Made by a program: the position numbers and the translations under genes. The notes under the pieces were generated by a model, which saw only the letters and a list, made by a program, of their open reading frames with translations, was not told the DNA's origin and made no database searches. DNA of 64,000 nucleotides from Leuctra nigra (taxonomy: Eukaryota > Arthropoda > Insecta > Plecoptera > Leuctridae), in the NCBI GenBank assembly GCA_934045905.1, contig OW203763.1:49514121-49578120 (forward strand), in the 5' to 3' direction. This document shows, piece after piece, positions 44,101 through 57,583 of this stretch; within the stretch, counting starts at the first letter, position 1; each line of letters begins with the position of its first letter.

Positions 44101-47100
44101 AAACATACAATGTCGCAAGATATATGTGATCAGAACATAGGACCGATACAAGGTTGCAAGATTGATGAGATCAGAACATAGGACCGATACAAGGTTGCAA
44201 GATTGATGAGATCAGAACATAGGAAACATACAAGGTCGCAAGATTGATGAGATCAGAACAAAGGACCGATACAAGGTTGAAAGATTGATAAGATCAGAAC
44301 ATAGGACCGATACAAGGTCGCAAGATTGATGAGATCAGAACAAAGGACCGATACAAGGTTGCAAGATTGATGAGATCAGAACATAGGACCGATACAAGGT
44401 TGCAAGATTGATGAGATCAGAACATTGGACCGATACAAGGTTGCAAGATTGATGAGATCAGAACATAGGACCGATACAAGGTTGCAAGATTGATGAGATC
44501 AGAACATAGGAAACAAACAAGGTTGAAAGATTGATGAGATCAGAACATAGGACCGATACAAGGTCGCAAGATTGATGAGATCAGAACAAAGGACCGATAC
44601 AAGGTTGCAAGATTGATGAGATCAGAACATAGGACCGATACAAGGTTGCAAGATTGATGAAATCAGAACATAGGACCGATACAAGGTTGCAAGATTGATG
44701 AGATCAGAACATAGGACCGATACAAGGTTGCAAGATTGATGAGATCAGAACATAGGACCGATACAAGGTTGCAAGACTGATGAGATCAGAACATAGGACC
44801 GATACAAGGTTGCAAGATTGATGAGATCAGAACATAGGAAACATACTATGTCGCAAGATTGATGTGATCAGAACATAGGACCGATACAAGGTTGCAAGAT
44901 TGATTAGATCAGAACATAGGAAACATACAAGTTCGCAAGATTGATGAGATCAAAACATAGAACCGATACAAGGTTGCAAGATTGATGAGATCAAAACATA
45001 GAAAACATACAAGGTCGCAAGATTGATGTGATCAGAACATAGGACCGATACAAGGTTGCAAGATTGATGAGATCAGAACATAGGAAACATACAAGGTCGC
45101 AAGATTGATGTGATCAGAACATAGGACAGAAACAAGGTCGCAAGATTGATGAGATCAGAATATAGGAAACTTACAATGTCGCAAGATTGATGTAATCAGA
45201 ACATAGGACCGATACAAGGTTGCAAGATTGATGAGATCAGAACATTAGAAACATACAAGGTCGCAAAATTGATGTGATCAGAACATAGGACAGAAACAAG
45301 GTCGCAAGATTGATGAGATCAGAATATAGGAAACTTACAATGTCGCAAGATTGATGTGATCAGAACATAGGACCGATACAAGGTCGCAAGATTGATGTGA
45401 TCAGAACAAAGGACAGATACAAGGTCGCACGATTGATGTGATCAGATCATAGGACCGATACAAGGTCGCAAGATTGATGTGATCAGAACAAAGGACAGAT
45501 ACAAGGTCGCACGATTGATGTGATCAGATCATAGGACCGATACAAGGTTGCAAGATTGATGAGATCAGAACATAGGACAGATACAAGGTCGCAAGATTGA
45601 AGAGATCAGAATATAGGAAACATACATTATCGCAAGATTAAAGTGATCAGAACATAGGACCGATACAAGGTTGCAAGATTGATGAGATCAGAACATAGGA
45701 CTGATACAAGGTTGCAAGATTGATGAGATCAGAATATAGGAAACATACAAGATCGCAAGATTGATGAGATCAGAACATAGGACCGATTCAAGGTTGCAAG
45801 ATTGATGAGATCAAAACAAAGGACCGATACAAGGTTGCAAGATTGATGAGATCAGAACATAGGAAACATACAAGGTCGCAATATTGATGAGATCAGAACA
45901 TAGGACCGATACAAGGTCGCAAGTTTGATGAGATCAGAACATAGGACCGATACAAGGTTGCAAGATTGATGAGATCAAATATAGGAAACATACAAGGTTG
46001 CAAGATTGATGAGATCAAAACATAGGAAACATACAATGTCGCAAGATTGATGAGATCAGAACATAGGACCGATACAAGGTTGCAAGATTGATGAGATCAG
46101 AACATAGGAATGATACAAGGTCGCAAGATTGATGAGATCAGAACATAGGACCGATACAAGGTTGCAAGATTGATGAGATCAGAACATAGGACCGATACAA
46201 GGTTGCAAGATTGATGAGATCAAAACATAGGAAACATACAATGTCGCAAGATTGATGAGATCAGAACATAGGACCGATACAAGGTTACATGATTGATGTG
46301 ATCAGAACATAGGACCGATACAAGGTTGCAAGATTGATGAGATCAGAACATAGGACAGATACAAGGTCGCAAGATTGATGATATCAGAATAAAGGAAACA
46401 TACAATGTCGCAAGATTGATGTGATCAGAACATAGGACAGATACAAGGTCGCAAGATTGATGAGATCAGAATATAGGAAACACACAATGTCGCAAGATTG
46501 ATGTGATTAGAACATAGGACCGATACAAGGTTGCAAGATTGATGAGATCAAAACATAGGAAACATACAATGTCGCAAGATTGATGTGATCAGAACATAGG
46601 ACCGATACAAAGTTGCAAGATTGATGTGATCAGAACATAGGACCGATACAAGGTTGCAAGATTGATGAGATCAGAACATAGGACAGATACAAGGTCGCAA
46701 GATTGATGATATCAGAATATAGGAAACATACCATGTCGCAAGATATATGTGATCAGAACATAGGACCGATACAAGGTTGCAAGATTGATGAGATCATACA
46801 TAGGAAACATACAAGGTCGCAAGATTGATGTGATCAGAACATAGGACCGATACAAGGTTGCAAGATTGATGAGATCAAAACATAGGAAACATACAAGATC
46901 GCAGGATTGATGAAATCGGAACATAGGACTGATACAAGGTTGCAAGATTGATGAGATCAAAACATAGGAAACATACAATGTCGCAAGATTGATGAGATCA
47001 GAACATAGGACCGATACAAGGTTGCAAGATTGATGAGATCAAAACATAGGAAACATACAATGTCGCAAGATTGATGAGATCAGAACATAGGACCGATACA

Positions 47101-50100
47101 AGGTTGCAAGATTGATGAGATCAAAACATAGGAAACATACAATGTCGCAAGATTGATGAGTTCAGAACATAGGACCGATACAAGGTTGCAAGATTGATGT
47201 GATCAGAACATAGGACCGATACAAGGTTGCAAGATTGATGAGATCAGAACATAGGACAGATACAAGGTCGCAAGATTGATGATATCAGAAAATAGGAAAC
47301 ATACAATGTAGCAAGATTGATGTGATCAGAACATAGGACCGATACAAGGTTCAAAGATTGATGAGATCAAAACATAGGAAACATACAAGATCGCAAGATT
47401 GATGAGATAAGAACATAGGAAACATACAAGGACGCAAGATTGATGAGATCAGAACATAGGACCTATACAAGGTTGCAAGATTGATGAGATCAAAACATAG
47501 GAAACATACAAGATCGCAAGATTGATGAGATCAGAACATAGGACCGATACAAGGTTGCAAGATTGATGTGATCAGAGCATAGGACCGATACAAGGTTGCA
47601 AGATTGATGAGATCAGAACATAGGACAGATACAAGGTCGCAAGATTGATGTTTTCAGAATATAGGAAACATACAATGTCGCAAGATTGATGAGATCAGAA
47701 CATAGGGCCGATACAAAGTTGCAAGATTGATGAGATCAGACCATAGGAAACATACAAGGTCGCAAGATTGATGTGATCAGAACATAGGACCGATACAAGG
47801 TTGCAAGATTGATGAGATCAAAACATAGGAAACAAACAAGATCGCAAGATTGATGAGATCAGAACATAGGACCGATACAAGGTTGCAAGATTGATGAGAT
47901 CAGAACATAGGACAGATACAAGGTCGCAAGATTGATGTTTTCAGAATATAGGAAACATACAATGTCGCAAGATTGATGAGATCAGAACATAGGGCCGATA
48001 CAAGGTTGCAAGATTGATGAGATCAGAACATAGGAAACATACAAGGTCGCAAGATTGATGTGATCAAAACATAGGACCGATACAAGGTTGCAAGATTGAT
48101 GAGATCAAAACATAGGAAACATACAAGATCGCAAGATTGATGAGATCAGAACATAGGACCGATACAAGGTTGCAAGATTGATGAGATCAGAATATAGGAA
48201 ACATACAATGTCGCAAGATTGATGTGATCAGAACATAGGACCGATTCAAGGTTGCAAGATTGATGTGATCAGATAATAGGAATGATACAAGGTTGCAAGA
48301 TTGATAAGATCAGAACATAGGACAGATACAAGGTCGCAAGATTGATGATATCAGAATATAGGAAACATACAATGTCGCAAGATTGATGTGATTAGAACAA
48401 AGGACCGATACAAGGTCGCAAGATTGATGAGATCAGAACATAAGACCGATACAAGGTTGCAAGATTGATGAGATCAGAACATAGGACAGATACAAGGTCG
48501 CAAGATTGATGATATAAGAATATAGGAAACATACAATGTCGCAAGATTGATGTGATCAGAACATAGGACCGATACAAGGTTGCAAGATTGATGAGATCAG
48601 AACATAGGAAACATACAATGTCGCAAGATTGATGTGATCAGAACATAGGACCGATACAAGGTCGCAAGATTGATGAGATCAGAATATAGGAAACATACAA
48701 GATCGCAAGATTGATGAGATCAGAACATAGGACAGATACATGTTCGCAAGATTGATGAGATCAAAACATAGGAAACATACAAGATCGCAAGATTGATGAG
48801 ATCAGAACATAGGACCGATACAAGGTTGCAAGATTGATGAGATCAGAATATAGGAAACATACAATGTCGCAAGATTGATCTGATCAGAACATAGGACAGA
48901 TACAAGGTCGCAAGATTGATGAGATCAGAATATAGGAAACATACGATGTCGCAAGATTGATGAGATCAGAACATGGGACCGATACAAGGTTGCAAGATTG
49001 ATGTGATCAGAACATAGGACCGATACAAGGTTGCAAGATTGATGAGATCAGAACACAGGACAGATACAAGGTCGCAAGATTGATGATATCAGAATATAGG
49101 AAACATACTATGTCGCAAGATTGATGTGATCAGAACATAGGACCGATACAAGGTTGCAAGATTGATGAGATCAAAACATAGGAAACATACAAGATCGCAA
49201 GATTGATGAGATCAGAACATAGGACCGATACCAGGTTGCAAGATTGATGAGATCAGAATATAGGAAACATACAATGTCGCAAGATTGATGTGATCAGAAC
49301 ATAGGACCGATACAAGGTTGCAAGATTGATGAGATCAGAACATAGGAAACATACAAGGTCACAAGATTGATGTGATCTGAACATAGGACCGATACAAGGT
49401 CGCAAGATTGATGAGATCAGAACATAGGACCGATACAAGGTTGCAAGATTGATGAGATCAAAACATAGGAAACATACAAGGTCGCAAGATTGATGAGATC
49501 AGAACATAGGACAGATACAAGGTTGCAAAATTGATGAGATTAGAACATAGGAAACATACAAGGTCGCAAGATTGATGTGATCAGAACATAGGACCGATAC
49601 AAGGTTGCAAGATTGATGAGATCAGAACATAGGAAACATACAAGGTCGCAAGATTGATGAGATCAGAACATAGGACCGATACAAGGTTGCAAGATTGATG
49701 AGATCAAAACATAGGAAACATACAAGGTCGCAAGATTGATGAGATCAGAACATAGGACCGATACAAGGTTGCAAGATTGATGAGATCAAAACATAGAAAC
49801 ATACAAGGTCGCAAGATTGATTTGATCAGAACATAGGACCCATACAAGGTTGCAAGATTAATGTGATCAGAACATAGGACCGATACAAGGTTGCAAGATT
49901 GATGAGATCAGAACATAGGACAGATACAAGGTCGCAAGATTGATGAGATCAGAACATAGGACCGATACAAGGTCGCAAGATTGATGAGATCAGAACATAG
50001 GACCGATACAAGGTTGCATGATTGATGAGATCAAAACATAGGAAACATACAATGTCGCAAGATTGATGTGATCAGAACATAGGACCGATACAAGGTCGCA

Positions 50101-52365
50101 AGATTGATGTGATCAGAACATAGGAAACATTCAATTTCGCAAGATTGATGAGATCAGAAATAGGACCGATACAAGGTCGCAAGATTGATGAGATCAGAAC
50201 ATAAGATTGATACAAGGTTGCAAGATTGATGAGATCAAAACATAGGAAACATACAAGGTCGCAAGATTGATGAGATCAGAACATAGGACAGATATAAGGT
50301 CGCAAGATTGATGAGATCAGAATATAGGAATCATACAATGTCGCAAGATTGATGTGATCAGAACATAGGACCGATAAAAGGTTGCAAGATTGATGAGATC
50401 AGAATATAGGAAACATACAAGGTCGCAAGATTGATGAGATCAGAACATAGGACCGATACAAGGTTGCAAGATTGATGAGATCAAAACATAGAAACATACA
50501 AGGTCGCAAGATTGATTTGATCAGAACATAGGACCCATACAAGGTTGCAAGATTAATGTGATCAGAACATAGGACCGATACAAGGTTGCAAGATTGATGA
50601 GATCAGAACATAGGACAGATACAAGGTCGCAAGATTGATGAGATCAGAACATAGGACCGATACAAGGTCGCAAGATTGATGAGATCAGAACATAGGACCG
50701 ATACAAGGTTGCATGATTGATGAGATCAAAACATATGAAACATACAATGTCGCAAGATTGATGTGATCAGAACATAGGACCGATACAAGGTCGCAAGATT
50801 GATGTGATCAGAACATAGGAAACATTCAATTTCGCAAGATTGATGAGATCAGAAATAGGACCGATACAAGGTCGCAAGATTGATGAGATCAGAACATAAG
50901 ATTGATACAAGGTTGCAAGATTGATGAGATCAAAACATAGGAAACATACAAGGTCGCAAGATTGATGATATCAGAACATAGGACAGATACAAGGTCGCAA
51001 GATTGATGAGATCAGAACATAGGACCGATACAAGGTTGCAAGATTGATGTGATCAGAACATAGGACCGATACAAGGTTGCAAGATTGATGAGATCAGAAC
51101 ATAGGACAGATACAAGGTCGCAAAATTGATGATATCAGAATATAGGAAACATACAATGTCGCAAGATTGATGGGATCAGAACATAGGACAGATACAAGGT
51201 CGCAAGATTGATGAGATCAGAATATAGGAAACATACAATGTCGCAAGATTGATGTGATCAGAACATAGGACAGATACAAGTTTGCAAGAATGATGAGATC
51301 AGAATATAGGAAACATACAATGTCGCAAGATTGATGTGATCAGAACATACGACCGATACAAGGTTGCAAGATTGATGAGATCAGTACATAGGACCGATAC
51401 AAGGTCGCAAGATTGATGAGATCAGAACATAGGACCGATACAAGGTTGCAAGATTGATAAGATCAGAATATAGGAAACATACAATGTCGCAAAATTGATG
51501 TGATCAGAACATAGGACCGATACAAGGTCGCAAGATTGATGTGATCAGAACATAGGACCGATACAAGGTTGCAAGATTGATAAGATCAGAACATAGGAAA
51601 CATACAAGGTCGCAAGATTGATGAGATCAGAACATAGGACCGATACAAGGTCGCAAGATTGATGAGATCAGAACATAGGACCGATACAAGGTTGCAAGAT
51701 TGATGAGATCAAAACATAGGAAACATACAAGGTCGCAAGATTGATGATATCAGAACATAGGACAGATACAAGGTCGCAAGATTGATGAGATCAGAATATA
51801 GGAAACATACAATGTCGCAAGATTGATGTGATCTGAACATAGGACCGATACAAGGTTGCAAGATTGATGAGATCAAAACATAGGAAACATACAAGATCGC
51901 AAGATTGATGTGATCAGAACATAGGACGGATACAAGGTCGCAAGATTGATGTGATCAGAACATAGGACCGATACAAGGTTGCAAGATTGATGAGATCAGA
52001 ACATAGGAAACATACAAGGTCGCAAGATTGATGAGATCAGAACATAGGACCGATACAAGGTCGCAAGATTGATGAGATCAGAACATAGGACCGATACAAG
52101 GTTGCAAGATTGATGATATCAAAACATAGGAAACATACAAGGTCGCAAGATTGATGATATCAGAACATAGGACAGATACAAGGTTGCAAGATTGATGAGA
52201 TCAGAATATAGGATAGATACAAGGTCGCAAGATTGATGAGATCATAATATAGGAAACATACAAGATCGCAAGATTGATGAGATCAGAACATAGGACCGAT
52301 ACAATGTTGCAAGATTGATGAGATCAGAAAATAGGAAACATACGAGGTTGCAAGATTGATGAGAT
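41113..52365 (+). repeat. 41-bp satellite array, ~270 copies (11.25 kb)
   Basis: The unit is GATCAGAACATAGGACCGAT then ACAAGGTTGCAAGATTGATGA. Consecutive starts at 41461 and 41502 fix the 41-bp period. Main variant classes are GGACCGATACAAGGTTGC, GGACAGATACAAGGTCGC and GGAAACATACAATGTCGC, interleaved irregularly. Longer duplications are superimposed: about 287 bp (7 units; TTTTCAGAATATAGG at 47651 and 47938), 695 bp (17 units; ACATAGAAAC at 49791 and 50486) and 2254 bp (55 units; CAGATCATAGG at 43271 and 45525). Minus frames of 61-88 codons are periodic artefacts. No inserted element interrupts the array. Confidence 0.97.
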
Positions 52366-54349
52366 TATTTTCTACCTCATGTGACATCGATTTGATAAAC
52401 ATAATAATTTATTAACCTAAATATCATTTTACCTGATAGTCCATCGCCCAGAAGGCTGGAGCTCCCCCCCCCCCCTCTGCGGACGCATGGGGACAATACT
52501 TTTTCGAATGATCGTTAAATTTGTAGTAGAATTTTACTGGTCTGTACTTAGGCGCCTGGTGGGTGCGGTCAGGGTGGGCCGAAAAGTCAAAATATACAAT
52601 CTGCTAGCCCGTATATCGTTTGATGCAAGCACACGATCTAAAATCTGGTTTAAAATCCACAATCAACAATAAAAAATCTCAAAAAAATGTATTGTGCATT
52701 TTTTTGTGTGACCTTGACAGCAAAAGTAGCCAAATTTTGGGAAATTTTGGAAACGAAATAACTCATGAACGAATAAATATTTTTCAACACTCTTTGCAGG
52801 AAAAAACTTCTATGATAAATGCCTGCAAATTTTATTTCCCTTTATTTTCTGTGTGACCTTCCACTGAGAAGTTGATGTTCCCACAAAACGGGGCAAGTGG
52901 GCAAAATCTCCCCCCACCAGGCGGAGTTTCAAAACCTATTATTTGTTTGATTAAGCATTATAATTTCAGTAAAATTTAACTAGTTTTAACTTTTGCGGTT
53001 GGTTGGGGTAGCTTTGGGGCGGTTTTAGGTGCAATTTTGGATTTATTTTTAAAAATTCAAAATTTGTCAATCGATGAGGTAGAGCATGAAAACCCACAAA
53101 TATTACTTAATATTATCTGTTTTAATTGTTTTAAGATGTTTTTCATGTATTAACACTACATATACATATGTGAAAAAGTCAAAATTTTGACACCGGGGGG
53201 AAACGCTTTAGAAAAATATACAGAAGGGTGTATATTTATATCTTATTTACAAATATAAAATTAGATATATAAAATATGTTATCGTATTGTCACAATTATT
53301 TGTACAACGTCTCAAAATTTCACAAATTATACCTCTCTATAACACCCCCCCCCCCCACCCCCCCCCTCCCAGGCGCCAGAGTGCAGACAAGTGAATTTAC
53401 ACTTAAAATATGACCCTCTATCAAAAAATTAGGTCGCTGAAATTCCCCGTGGGTTGGGAGTGATTCCGCCCAACATAGTTAAGAAACCCCAAAAAGTGGA
53501 AGAAATCGAAATTTTGGTTTCGGGGGCATATGCAAAATAATTTTTTTACTCCTTATGATTACCACTCCCGAATGTGATAAAAAAATTCACAGTATTTCCT
53601 TCAGATCACGTATGTAAAAAATATTGTTGAAAATGTCAAAAAAATTGCCTTTTTTGCCTTTTGGGAGCTACGCAAGTACGGATTAGGGCCTTTAACCATC
53701 TTATATTAACTTCCAAAGTAGCCTTCTATTGGTTGATTTTCTCTTTTTTAATTTTCAAAGCATTTTAATTTTATTGGAAAAAAGTCAAAATTTTGACTTG
53801 ACGGTAGAAGGAGATTTTAAAAAATACTATGCAATGTAGTTTTATATCCCATTTCTAAATATGTGTTCAGAAGACTCTATCTCTTACCGTCTTGTACTAA
53901 AAAAAGTCCCCCCTGCGGATATGCTATGACTATATTTTTTTGTAGAGAGTCATTTTTGAAGTGAAAATTCACTTGTCTGCACTTTGACCCCTGGTGGGTG
54001 TGGTGTAGTGGTATGGTGGTATGGTGGTACGGTGGTATGGTGGGTGTGGTGGTAAAGTGCCATTTTGGGACTTTTTTGAGTACTTTAATAATTAATTGTG
54101 ACAAGACGGTAAAAGATAGTGTGTGATAGTATTGTATAAAATAATGGATAATCTTTCTGAACATACATATTAGTTGTTTTTTTACATTAAACGTGGTAGT
54201 GTTTGTCTATTTTTATTTTCTTCATATTTAAATGTAAATGTACATATATTAGAACGATTATCCATTATTTTATACTTAACTTTCTATTTTTCCTTCACCA
54301 AAATATTGCAATTTTGAAATTGAATTAAAAATTAATTGGCTCACCCACT
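52366..54349. other. Repeat-derived AT-rich region with three related GC-rich patches
   Basis: ACT(G/T)GTCTG(T/C)AC..GGCGCCTGG-like sequence occurs at 52525-52575 (plus), 53345-53400 (minus) and 53955-54010 (plus), each next to a G/C run or GTGG repeats. (GGTAT)-type repeats lie at 54005-54050. No coding frame is supported. Confidence 0.5.
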
Positions 54350-55290
54350 GTTAACGAATTTTATTGAATTTTTTATATGTTATAAACTATTTAATTTTGG
54401 ATCGATTGGTGTCAAAAAGTATATTATTTACTTTTATTAACGATAACATAGTAGCAATTGTCCTCGGACACCTAATAAAGTAAATTTTTACCACGTATTG
54501 GCCTCTCATGACCTTTGTATGACCTTTTTTATGGTAATATTTATTTTAATTTGTTGTACTAATCATAAGCTTTAATTTGATATGCTACTCGACTAGGTTG
54601 ATATAATTTGATAATTTGATAATGACAACAATGAGTTTTTGAAAAATTTTGCAATTTGGTCCAACCCTCCTAACCAAAATTTTGAGAACTTTTGATATGT
54701 TTAAGAGGGCATTGTTCTGTATTGTGTCACATCAAAAAACCTTTTGTTATCAATAGTGGTGATTTAGGAAATAGGTTAATAATTGTTAGACTTTGCTCTC
54801 AAAAATAAAAATCGACCATTGAAACTATTTGACACATTCATTGGCCCACTCATGTTTTAAGAATTTTGGAGAACTTTTGATATGTTATAAACAGATTCAT
54901 TTCGGATCGATTAGGGTAAAAAAGTATGTTATTATCTTTATTAGGGATGAAGATATCACATTTGTTCTGGAACACTTCAGAAATGAGATTTTGACCACTT
55001 TTTGACCCCTTTTTACCTCTGTATCAACTTTATAATGGTGATATATATTTTTATTAATTGTACTAATCATAAGCTTTCATTTGATATGCTACTCGACTAG
55101 GTTGATATAATTTGATTGTTTGATATTGACAACAATGACTTTTTGACAAATTGGGCATTTTGGCCCACCCACCCTAATCAAATTTCGGAGAACTTTTGGT
55201 ATGTTATAGAGGGCATTTTTATGAATTGATTAACATCAAAAAACCTTCTGTTGCAATTACTGATGGGTCAAAGTGCTTAGACTCTGGACT
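54350..55290 (+). repeat. Diverged tandem duplication, ~504-bp period
   Basis: TACTAATCATAAGCTTT then TTTGATATGCTACTCGACTA occurs at 54557 and 55061. GATATGTTATAAAC.. and GGATCGATT(G/A)G(T/G)GT..AAAAAGTAT are also duplicated upstream. Divergence is substantial. Confidence 0.75.
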
Positions 55291-55319
55291 ATATACTGGA
55301 AACAAAAAAGTTTTTTTTT

Positions 55320-55486
55320 GTTTTTTCACGAAATATGTGAAAATAAAACATTTTTTTCTTTAAATATTTCTTAAATTTTCTTTAAAAAAACAAAAAAAAC
55401 AAAAAAATTTTTTATTTTTTTTATTTTTTCACGAAATATGTGAAAATAAAACATTTTTTTCTTTTATTATTTCTTAAATTGTCTCA
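55320..55486 (+). repeat. T-rich direct repeat (102-bp offset)
   Basis: TTTTTTCACGAAATATGTGA then AAATAAAACATTTTTTTCTTT occurs at 55322 and about 55424. Low complexity. Confidence 0.75.
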
Positions 55487-55793
55487 ATAATATTGCGAGA
55501 AAATAGGTATCAAAACTACCTCCCACAGTTGCATAATCGTGGAGTAAATAATGAGCCTTGGGGAGACTTAGGTATTTTGGGAAAATTTGACGCAATCCGC
55601 CAGTTTTCATAGCGGTCCCCATGACTCTTAAGTATTGTAGGGTTTAAAGAGATATTGTATTGGTGAACGAAAATGAAAATTGTTATATATTAGATATTAT
55701 GATAATCGTGTTGAATTCTGACATTTATGTTCAGAGAAAAGGGTTTTCCCTGGGTGAAAATCATGTCCAGGCCAAAGAAAATTTGGAGAGATT

Positions 55794-55816
55794 GGGGGGG
55801 GGGGGGGGGGGGGGGG
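55794..55816 (+). repeat. Poly(G) run
   Basis: An uninterrupted run of about 23 G. The 193-codon frame crossing it (55660-56241) depends on its length and on the palindrome that follows, so I do not treat it as a gene. Confidence 0.9.
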
Positions 55817-55893
55817 CAAGCCAACGAGAAAATTTCCTCGGTAACTTATATGATAATGATATGCGCTTTGGAATTGGCAATCAAATCTCTTTA

Positions 55894-56186
55894 TTAAAGC
55901 AATTCAAATTTTTGGGATATTTCGTCATGTTTGATATAAACATATTAATTTTTGTCAACAGTTTCGATTTTAATATCATAATCTTCCTCAGGACAAAAAA
56001 ATTATCAAATTTAATCATTTCGATAAATTTGATAAATTTGATTATTTTGATAAGTTTACATTTGAAAATTTTTATAATTTTTTTTGTCCTGAGGAAGATT
56101 TTGATATTTAAATCGAAACTGTTCACAGAAATAAATAAGCTTATATCAAACACGACGAAATATCCCAAAACTTCGAATTGCTTTAA
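55894..56186. mobile_element. Long foldback (MITE-like) element
   Basis: Arms 55894-55999 and 56070-56186 are inverted, starting TTAAAGCAATTC and including GGGATATTTCGTC, GTTTGATATAA and TCCTCAGGACAAAAAAATTA-like sequence. Divergence is about one base in six. Both strands give spurious frames. Target duplication not identified. Confidence 0.85.
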
Positions 56187-56301
56187 TATCAGTCGCGATT
56201 CTTTAAAAACATGTAAAATGTCATTATGTGTTCGATATTAAATATATTACTTTATGTTTCAAATCGACAAGATCTTCTCACGGTGGAAAGTATTGCACTA
56301 A

Positions 56302-56422
56302 GGCCGGGTAGTACCAACTTTGGATTAAGTTAATTATCGGTGGTTAGTGGAATTAGTGAATCCTTGGCTGTGGAATTCGCGCCAACTGGATTCATTTTAA
56401 TCCAAAGTTGGTCCTACCCTGC
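56302..56422. mobile_element. TAA-flanked MITE (GGCCCGG family), copy 5
   Basis: Ends GGCCGGGTAGTACCAACTTT and, inverted, GCAGGGTAGGACCAACTTTG continue to GGATTAA. TAA flanks both ends (56299-56301 and 56423-56425). At 121 bp it is the shortest copy. Confidence 0.82.
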
Positions 56423-56429
56423 TAAGTAA

Positions 56430-57079
56430 GTCAATTCCCCTTCAACTCCACTGCAAGAGATCAAACCCACACATAGTTAATATTAAAAACATTATCATTC
56501 ATGGAACTGCTCAAAAACGTATTAAAAAATAGTGTTTCTAAAAAAATCGTTAACACTTTTTGATATTTTTTTATAATTTAGGAATATTTGGCTCGCGTGG
56601 GGGGAGGGTGTCGACCACAGGTATGTCTGAATTTAAAATTGGTTAAAAACGCGTCGTACGATATGATATATTTAAACTGAAAAATAATAACGGCTACTTT
56701 ATTTTTAAGAGTATCATGTCATCTGCATCTTTGACAATATTTTAAAATATGCTATGTCATTTATTATCACATGTAAATAACAGCGTATCAGAATAAATTC
56801 ATTATACATTTTTTATTTTTTTAACTTTACCGTCGAAAACAGGAATTCAAGAAAATGTGGATAAATATTTTGATTTTGATCGTATTTCGATTCATATGGT
56901 ACGATTTTGATTCGTATAGCTGTCTATACTAACTATAACGTTTTTGACAAGTAAATTTCAAATGCCAATTATTACATCCGCAATGTAGGAATTAACTGGG
57001 AATGAACATACGTTGCCCATATTCTAGAAATATCAAAAATTCAAAAGCCATTCTATCGACTAATATTGTTCAACAGTTC
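56430..57079. other. No gene seen
   Basis: AT-rich unique sequence. No terminal repeats or coding frames. Confidence 0.4.
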
Positions 57080-57297
57080 AATGGGGTTGTTCACTGCCAT
57101 TTGCTCTCACTGGCAGCGCTAGCGGCATTGGAGGTGTCTCTCTCGGATTGGTTGGTCTCTGAATCCAAAATCTCTGAATCAAACTCCCGCCAAGGTTTAA
57201 AAACCTTCCATTCCGCTAGATGCATTTTGATTGGCTCTCTCCCGGACGATTAGAACAGCAGCGCCATCTACAATAGTTTTGCGTGAACAACCCCATT
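57080..57297. mobile_element. MITE, 218 bp (AATGGGGTTGTTCAC ends)
   Basis: Perfect 15-bp inverted ends AATGGGGTTGTTCAC and GTGAACAACCCCATT. The interior is GC-richer than the flanks with no frame of interest beyond an 83-codon accidental one. Family unknown; target duplication unclear. The SINE begins immediately downstream. Confidence 0.85.
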
Positions 57298-57299
57298 AC

Positions 57300-57583
57300 G
57301 GAACAGGTTGGGTGAGTGTTTAACGCTCTGAACTTGTATTCCGGAGGCCCGGGTTCGATTCCCGCGGCCGTCCTTCCTGACTGGGGTTTTTTTCGTGGGT
57401 TTCCCTCAGTCGACAGGCAAATGCTGGGAAGGTACCCTACTAATAGGCCACGACCGCCTCCTCCCCACCTTTCATCCTTACCTACTCTTCACCATCATCT
57501 CCCAATCATCATCATAATCATCCATCCGTCGCCATTAGCCTCGCTGCAGAACAGTGCGACGTTAAGCCCCAGACAAAAAAAAT
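57300..57583 (+). mobile_element. tRNA-derived SINE, full length
   Basis: The A box is TGGGTGAGTGTTTAACGC and the B box GGTTCGATTCC. The body contains CTACTAATAGGCCACGACCG and a C/T-rich (ATCATC) segment. The end is CAGTGCGACGTTAAGCCCCA then GACAAAAAAAA. It matches 1590-1863 across the whole length, including the ~55-bp 3' tail used at 13766-13821. A 94-aa frame here is spurious. Confidence 0.9.

Noticed and set aside
42942..51894. Repeated 61-88 codon minus frames in the 41-bp satellite
   Set aside because: Three units make 123 nt, so any stop-free variant run gives the same SYVLISSIL-type reading; no start context or composition supports a gene.
55660..56241. 193-codon plus-strand frame
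   Set aside because: It crosses a poly(G) run of uncertain length and then one arm, loop and the other arm of a foldback; the opposite strand is also open.
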